Source: Rhodocyclaceae bacterium
GTDB taxonomy: Bacteria; Pseudomonadota; Gammaproteobacteria; Burkholderiales; Rhodocyclaceae
Reading direction: 5' to 3'
Assembly: GCA_016702335.1 (NCBI GenBank)
Contig: JADJEF010000020.1
Coordinates: 1,674,001 to 1,738,000 of the forward strand
DNA: 64,000 nt
Positions 59,950-64,000 of the stretch are shown here, piece by piece. How positions within the stretch are numbered: position 1 is the first letter of the stretch; the number at the start of each line of letters is the position of its first letter. The notes below the pieces were generated by a model. It was given only the letters and a program-made list of their open reading frames with translations, did not search any database and was not told where the DNA came from. The translations under genes and the position numbers were made by a program.

Positions 59950-61244
59950 GCTTCCTCGCCCGGCTGGCGCTGGCCAGTGCGCTCAACCGGCGCTGGACCC
60001 TGGGCCTGACGCTCGCCGCCGTGGCGCTGAGCGTGGCCCTGCTGCTCGGTGTCGAGCGCTTGCGCGAGGGGGCTCGTACCGGCTTCGTACAGTCGGTGTC
60101 CGGCACCGACCTGATTGTCGGGCCGCGCACGGGTGGCGTCCAGTTGCTTCTGTACTCGGTGTTTCGTATCGGCAACGCGACCAACAACATCAGTTGGGTG
60201 AGTGCGCAGGTGCTCGGGCAGCATCCGGCGGTGGCCTGGACCATTCCGGTTTCGCTGGGTGATACGCACCGCAGCTTTCCGGTACTGGGAACGACCGAGG
60301 CCTATTTCACCCATTTTCGCCATGGCGATCAGCGCGCACTGAGCTTGGCGCAGGGCAGGCCGTTTGCCGGCCTGTTCGAGGTGGTGCTGGGCAGCGAAGT
60401 GGCGCGGGCGCTGGGCTATCAACTGGGGCAGGGGATTACGCTCAGCCATGGCGCCAGTGAACTTTCGCTCGCCGCCGAAGCGTTGACGCAGGCCGCCGAA
60501 CATGGCGACAAGCCCTTTACCGTGGTGGGCATTCTGGCGCCTACCGGAACCCCGGTTGATCGCACCTTGCATGTGACACTGGAATCGATGAGCGCCCTGC
60601 ACCTCGATTGGCAAGGCGGTGCGCCGCTGCCGGGGTTGAAGATTCCGGCGGAATTCGTGCGCAAGTTCGACCTCGCACCGAAGGATGTCAACGCCGTGCT
60701 GGTCGGCCTGAAAAACCGCAGCGATGTGTTTCGCATGCAGCGCTTTGTGAATGAATTTCGTGGCGAACCCTTGCTGGGCATTCTGCCCGGCGTGACGCTG
60801 GATGAACTGTGGGGCTTGCTCGCGGTGGCCGAGCGCGCGCTAAAGGCCATCTCGGCACTGGTAGTTGCCGTGGGTCTGGCCGGACTGGTCGCCGTGGTGC
60901 TGGCCGGCCTCAACGAGCGCCGGCGCGAACTGGCCATTTTGCGTTCGGTCGGGGCCCGGCCGGGTGACATCTTTGCCCTGCTCATGGTCGAGGGCGTACT
61001 GGTGATCGGGCTTGGCGTGGTGCTGGGTGTGGTGCTGTTGGCCGCCGTGTTCACCGCAGTGACCCCATGGGCGCAAACCCAGTTTGGGCTGGCACTGGGC
61101 GGGACGATGGGCGGGACGCTGCCAGCGGCCGCCGAGTGGCCCCTGATCGCGGCGGTGTTTGCGGCAGGCACGCTGGCCAGTGCAGTCCCCGCATGGCGGG
61201 CTTATCGTTTGTCGCTGGCTGACGGATTGACGCCGCGCGTGTGA
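59946..61244 (+). CDS. FtsX-like ABC transporter permease
   Basis: A 432-residue permease. One N-terminal helix is followed by a large MacB-like periplasmic domain (residues 45-280, with LIVGPRTGGVQLLLYSVFR). Three further helices carry an FtsX domain (AISALVVAVGLAGLVAVVLA, RRELAILRSVGARPGDIF). This is a type VII ABC system, which moves substrates from the periplasm by mechanotransmission. Co-located with zrgA-like and zur genes. Confidence 0.9.
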   Translation: MSFLARLALASALNRRWTLGLTLAAVALSVALLLGVERLREGARTGFVQSVSGTDLIVGPRTGGVQLLLYSVFRIGNATNNISWVSAQVLGQHPAVAWTIPVSLGDTHRSFPVLGTTEAYFTHFRHGDQRALSLAQGRPFAGLFEVVLGSEVARALGYQLGQGITLSHGASELSLAAEALTQAAEHGDKPFTVVGILAPTGTPVDRTLHVTLESMSALHLDWQGGAPLPGLKIPAEFVRKFDLAPKDVNAVLVGLKNRSDVFRMQRFVNEFRGEPLLGILPGVTLDELWGLLAVAERALKAISALVVAVGLAGLVAVVLAGLNERRRELAILRSVGARPGDIFALLMVEGVLVIGLGVVLGVVLLAAVFTAVTPWAQTQFGLALGGTMGGTLPAAAEWPLIAAVFAAGTLASAVPAWRAYRLSLADGLTPRV

Positions 61245-61255
61245 CAATTGGGCGC

Positions 61256-62005
61256 GTGAAGCTCTTGCGCGTCGCCACCTGGAATATCCACAAAGGTTTT
61301 TCCGCCTTCAACAGCCGCGTCATCGTGCGCCAGCTGCGCGAACGCCTGCGTGCGCTCGATGCCGACATTGTGTTTCTGCAAGAGGTGCAAGGCGAACACA
61401 ATCGCCACGCCGAACGCCACGGCGACTGGCCCAGCGAAGCGCAGCACGAGTTTCTCGCGGAAGAAGTCTGGGCGCACACGGCCTACGGGCGCAATGTCAT
61501 TTACGACGCGGGCCACCATGGCAATGCCATCCTCTCGCGCTACCCCATCGTCCATGAGCACAATCAGGATGTCACGCACCTGCCCTTTGAAAAGCGCGGC
61601 CTGCTGCATTGCGCGATCAAGGTGCCGCGCCTGCGCGAACCGGTGCACTGTGTTTGCGTGCATCTCTCGCTGTTCGCGCGCTCGCGCCAGCGGCAGGCCG
61701 ATGCCCTGGCCGAGCGCATTGATGCCGTGGTGCCCGCAGATTCGCTGCTGGTCATCGCCGGCGACTTCAACGACTGGGGCAATCAGGCGGGTCCGCATCT
61801 GGCGCGTGCGCTCAAGCTGGACGAGGCGCACACGGTGCTGCACAAGCGTCCGGCGTTCAGTTTTCCGGCGCGCCTGCCGCTGCTGCCGCTTGATCGTGTG
61901 TATGTGCGCGGCCTCGACGTGGCGCACAGTGTCGTGCATCGCGGCAGCGCCTGGGCGCGCTTGTCCGACCACGCGCCGCTGAGCGCCGATCTGATCCTGC
62001 GCTAG
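61256..62005 (+). CDS. Endonuclease/exonuclease/phosphatase-family protein
   Basis: About 249 residues from GTG 61256; a GTG at 61241 would overlap the permease stop (GTGA) and add five residues. EEP-fold motifs: VATWNIHKGF, VFLQEVQGEHNRH, HGNAILSRYPI, IAGDFNDWGNQ and LSDHAPLSADL with the catalytic His/Asp. It precedes a cardiolipin synthase-type gene by one base, the usual partner order (YbhP next to ClsB). It is a likely phosphodiesterase of membrane or nucleic acid substrates. Confidence 0.88.
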   Translation: MKLLRVATWNIHKGFSAFNSRVIVRQLRERLRALDADIVFLQEVQGEHNRHAERHGDWPSEAQHEFLAEEVWAHTAYGRNVIYDAGHHGNAILSRYPIVHEHNQDVTHLPFEKRGLLHCAIKVPRLREPVHCVCVHLSLFARSRQRQADALAERIDAVVPADSLLVIAGDFNDWGNQAGPHLARALKLDEAHTVLHKRPAFSFPARLPLLPLDRVYVRGLDVAHSVVHRGSAWARLSDHAPLSADLILR

Positions 62006-62006
62006 G

Positions 62007-63275
62007 ATGAGCTTTGCTGCCCCCCGCAGTTTTCCCCGTCCGGCCGAGCTGCTGCGCCGTCATTTTGGCGGCGACTCCGAATTTCGCCCGGGCAATTGTG
62101 TCGAGCTACTGGAATCGGGTGTCGCCTATTTCCCCGCCCTGATCGCGGCCATTGCCGATGCGCGCGAAGAAGTGCATCTGGAAACCTACATTTTTGCCGA
62201 TGACGTCATTGGCCGGCAGATCGTCGGTACGCTCTGCGCTGCCGTGCGCCGTGGCGTGGCGGTGCGGGTGCTGGTCGATGGCTTTGGGGCGCGCGAGTTT
62301 CACGATCATCCGGCTCTGGGCATGCGCCTGGTGCGTGTGGGCGGCGAGGTGCTGGTGTATCGCCCGGACATCGCCCGTTTCGCGCTGTCGCGCCAGCGCT
62401 TGCGCCGTTTGCATCGCAAGCTGGTGGTGATCGACGGCCATGTTGGCTTTATCGGCGGCATCAATGTGATTGACGATTACGACATGGGCACCACGCCTGA
62501 GCAGATTCCGCCGCGCTTCGATTATGCGTTGCGCATCGAAGGGCCGGTCGTGGACGACATGCATGAGTCCTTGCGCGAGGTATGGCAACTGGTGCGCTGG
62601 GCCACCTTTGCCTCCCGGCCACCAGCCCCGGAGCCGTTGCGCCGCTGGACCAATCCTGCGACGCTGGCGATGCGCCCGGACCTGGTCAGCGCCCGCTTTG
62701 TGCAGCGCGACAGCCTGCGCTTCCGGCACGCGATCGAGGTCGCCTATCTCGAGGCGATTCGCGCGGCCAAGGACGAGATCGTGATTGCCAATGCCTATTT
62801 TTTACCCGGCCGCCGCTTTCGTCGCGAGCTGCAAGCGGCGGTCAAACGCGGCGTACGCGTCACCCTGCTGCTACAGGGGCGGGTCGAATACGTGCTGATG
62901 CACTACGCCACGCTGGGCATGTACCGCTTGCTGACCCGCTCGGGCATTCGCATTTTTGAATATCGATCCAGCTTTCTGCATGCCAAGGTGGCGGTGATTG
63001 ACGGGCAGTGGGCGACGGTCGGCTCGTCAAACATCGACCCCTTCAGTCTGTTGCTGGCGCGCGAGGCCAATGTGGTGATCCGCGACCGCGTCTTTGCCGG
63101 GCGCTTGCGGGCCAGCCTGACGGCGGCCATTGCGCGCGGCGGCATCGAGGTGACGCGTACCGAGATCCGCGCCTGGCCGTGGTGGCTTCGGTGGCTGACC
63201 CAGCTGGCCTATGGTGGGGTACGGGCGGTGATTCGTCTGGGCGGCAAAGACCCGGACGTGGAGCATAGTGCATGA
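62007..63275 (+). CDS. clsB: Cardiolipin synthase B-like phospholipase D protein
   Basis: A 422-residue PLD-superfamily enzyme with two HKD motifs: LHRKLVVIDGHVGFIGGIN and LHAKVAVIDGQWATVGSSNID. It has no N-terminal transmembrane pair, as in ClsB, and ends in a basic amphipathic tail (RAWPWWLRWLTQLAYG). It would make cardiolipin from phosphatidylglycerol and a second phospholipid. It overlaps the next gene by ATGA. Confidence 0.92.
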   Translation: MSFAAPRSFPRPAELLRRHFGGDSEFRPGNCVELLESGVAYFPALIAAIADAREEVHLETYIFADDVIGRQIVGTLCAAVRRGVAVRVLVDGFGAREFHDHPALGMRLVRVGGEVLVYRPDIARFALSRQRLRRLHRKLVVIDGHVGFIGGINVIDDYDMGTTPEQIPPRFDYALRIEGPVVDDMHESLREVWQLVRWATFASRPPAPEPLRRWTNPATLAMRPDLVSARFVQRDSLRFRHAIEVAYLEAIRAAKDEIVIANAYFLPGRRFRRELQAAVKRGVRVTLLLQGRVEYVLMHYATLGMYRLLTRSGIRIFEYRSSFLHAKVAVIDGQWATVGSSNIDPFSLLLAREANVVIRDRVFAGRLRASLTAAIARGGIEVTRTEIRAWPWWLRWLTQLAYGGVRAVIRLGGKDPDVEHSA

Positions 63276-63769
63276 AACGGCCGCACTTGGGCGCACTACT
63301 GGCCAGCCTGTGGCTCGCCGCATGCAGTGTGCTGACGCCCCATCCGCAAGTCGGCGCTGGTGACACGGCGATGGCGGCGCAAACCGTGCCGGAAGCCGCC
63401 CGAGAGGTGGTTCTGAGCGCGCTGGGCCTGCTCGAAACCGGCTACCGCTTCGGCGGCAGGAACCCCGAGGCCGGGCTGGACTGCAGCGGCATGGTGAACT
63501 TTGTCTATCACAGTGCCGTGCAGCGTCGGCTCGGCAGTTCCGCCGCCGATATGGCGACCAGGGGAATGACGGTGGCCTCAGGGAAATGGCGGGCGGGGGA
63601 TCTGGTGTTTTTCAATACCCGGGGCGCGCCCCACAGTCACGTCGGCATTTATCTGGGCGAGCAACGATTCATCCATGCGCCCAGTACCAAGGGCAAGGTG
63701 CGCATCGACCGGCTCGACACCGGGTGGTTTGCGCCGCGCCTGACCGAAGTCAGGCGCTATCTGGAGTGA
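63272..63769 (+). CDS. NlpC/P60 family lipoprotein
   Basis: A 165-residue peptidase with a lipobox (SLWLAACS). Repeat copy 16 encodes QVGAGDTAM just after the lipid-anchored Cys, in the flexible tether. The NlpC/P60 domain has the catalytic Cys in GLDCSGMVNFVYH, His in APHSHVGIYLG and a third residue near RFIHAPSTKGKV. It cleaves murein peptides. ATGA overlap couples it to clsB. Confidence 0.93.
   Translation: MKRPHLGALLASLWLAACSVLTPHPQVGAGDTAMAAQTVPEAAREVVLSALGLLETGYRFGGRNPEAGLDCSGMVNFVYHSAVQRRLGSSAADMATRGMTVASGKWRAGDLVFFNTRGAPHSHVGIYLGEQRFIHAPSTKGKVRIDRLDTGWFAPRLTEVRRYLE
63346..63372 (+). repeat. Dispersed bipartite repeat, copy 16 (inside the NlpC/P60 gene)
   Basis: GCAAGTCGGCGCTGG-TGAC-ACGGCGAT, read QVGAGDTAM. 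Confidence 0.87.
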
Positions 63770-63784
63770 GCAGGCCAGGGCCGG

Positions 63785-64000
63785 TCATTTTTTGTACCTG
63801 GCCTTCTCGTCCGATAAAACCAGCGCGCACAACTGCCGGGCGATATCCTCCGGCGAGCGTGAGCCACCGGGATGGTACCAGTGGGTGCTCCAGTTCATGG
63901 CACCAAGTAGCAGCAAACGGGTGATGTGCATGTCGCCCTTCAGGATGCCTGCGGCGGCCAGTTCATCCAGTGTTCGGCTCCACAGCACTTCGTAGCTGTC
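63785..64000 (-). CDS. TetR-family regulator C-terminal part (5' end outside the window)
   Basis: The last 70 or so residues of a protein reading in from the right edge: DELAAAGILKGDMHITRLL, LLGAMNWSTHWYHPGG and PEDIARQLCALVL. This is the ligand-domain end of AcrR/TetR regulators, including the WYHPGG segment frequent in fatty-acid-type TetR proteins. The DNA-binding part is not visible. Confidence 0.75.
   Translation of the reverse strand, partial: DSYEVLWSRTLDELAAAGILKGDMHITRLLLLGAMNWSTHWYHPGGSRSPEDIARQLCALVLSDEKARYKK

Noticed and set aside
4316..63372. Reading the dispersed motif as a CRISPR repeat, REP palindrome or IS end
   Set aside because: No regular spacer array, no palindrome, no transposase nearby and no target-site duplication could be seen around the copies.

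Overview
The window looks like a chromosomal segment of a high-GC betaproteobacterium. I infer a Rhodocyclales-like or related lineage from the glnA-DUF4124-ntrB-ntrC order, the topB-smg-dprA-LysM-def-fmt housekeeping block, frequent ATGA/GTGA gene overlaps and the nitrate-assimilation layout. No rRNA, tRNA, CRISPR array, phage or intact insertion sequence was seen. Nearly all of it is protein coding.

Layout. 0-7.9 kb: a partial OmpR-type regulator, two tandem paralogous small secreted proteins, a DUF1800/DUF1501 exported pair, then a CpxA/CpxR-like two-component system with a Spy/CpxP-like protein and an EF-hand protein, both preceded by GTAAA-N5-GTAAA boxes. 7.9-13.2 kb: a selenoneine-type locus (SenB-like glycosyltransferase divergent from a SenA/EgtB-like synthase, and an egtD methyltransferase) around an MltF-like lipoprotein. 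13.3-20.3 kb: a caspase-like lipoprotein, a beta-alanine-type aminotransferase and semialdehyde dehydrogenase with a LysR regulator, yacG and two unknowns. 20.5-32.2 kb: a nitrate assimilation island with two transporters, each followed by a PP2C phosphatase-Ser/Thr kinase fusion, and nirB-nirD-nasA on the other strand. 32.2-39.2 kb: a decayed katG tail, a YbaL-type antiporter, DUF3124, a Gly/Cys-tailed protein and a large diheme cytochrome. 39.3-46.4 kb: topB, smg, dprA, LysM, def, fmt. 46.5-50.7 kb: a receiver protein, a CheX-like protein and a GGDEF-EAL protein. 50.7-55.3 kb: ntrC, ntrB, DUF4124, glnA. 55.6-64 kb: rhodanese, nadA, a zinc module (Fur-family regulator, ZIP transporter, DUF2796, ABC pair), an EEP-family phosphodiesterase, a cardiolipin synthase-like protein, an NlpC/P60 lipoprotein and a partial TetR.

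How it works together. NtrB/NtrC are encoded here, and sigma-54 (-24/-12) promoters with NtrC-like inverted repeats lie before glnA, the narK-type transporter, the formate/nitrite-type channel and nirB. Nitrogen assimilation in the window therefore looks like one NtrC regulon.

The most striking unexplained signal is a dispersed bipartite motif, GCAAGTCGGCGCTGG-N4-ACGGCGAT, present 16 times (8 per strand, about one per 4 kb), in intergenic DNA and inside conserved genes. Some copies carry a tandem tail of roughly 12-bp units. Several genic copies (fmt, egtD, the PP2C-kinase) fit their protein families without indels, as expected of a motif that evolves by point mutation, such as a DNA-uptake-like or other genome-wide recognition signal. 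The nasA copy looks like an in-frame expansion.
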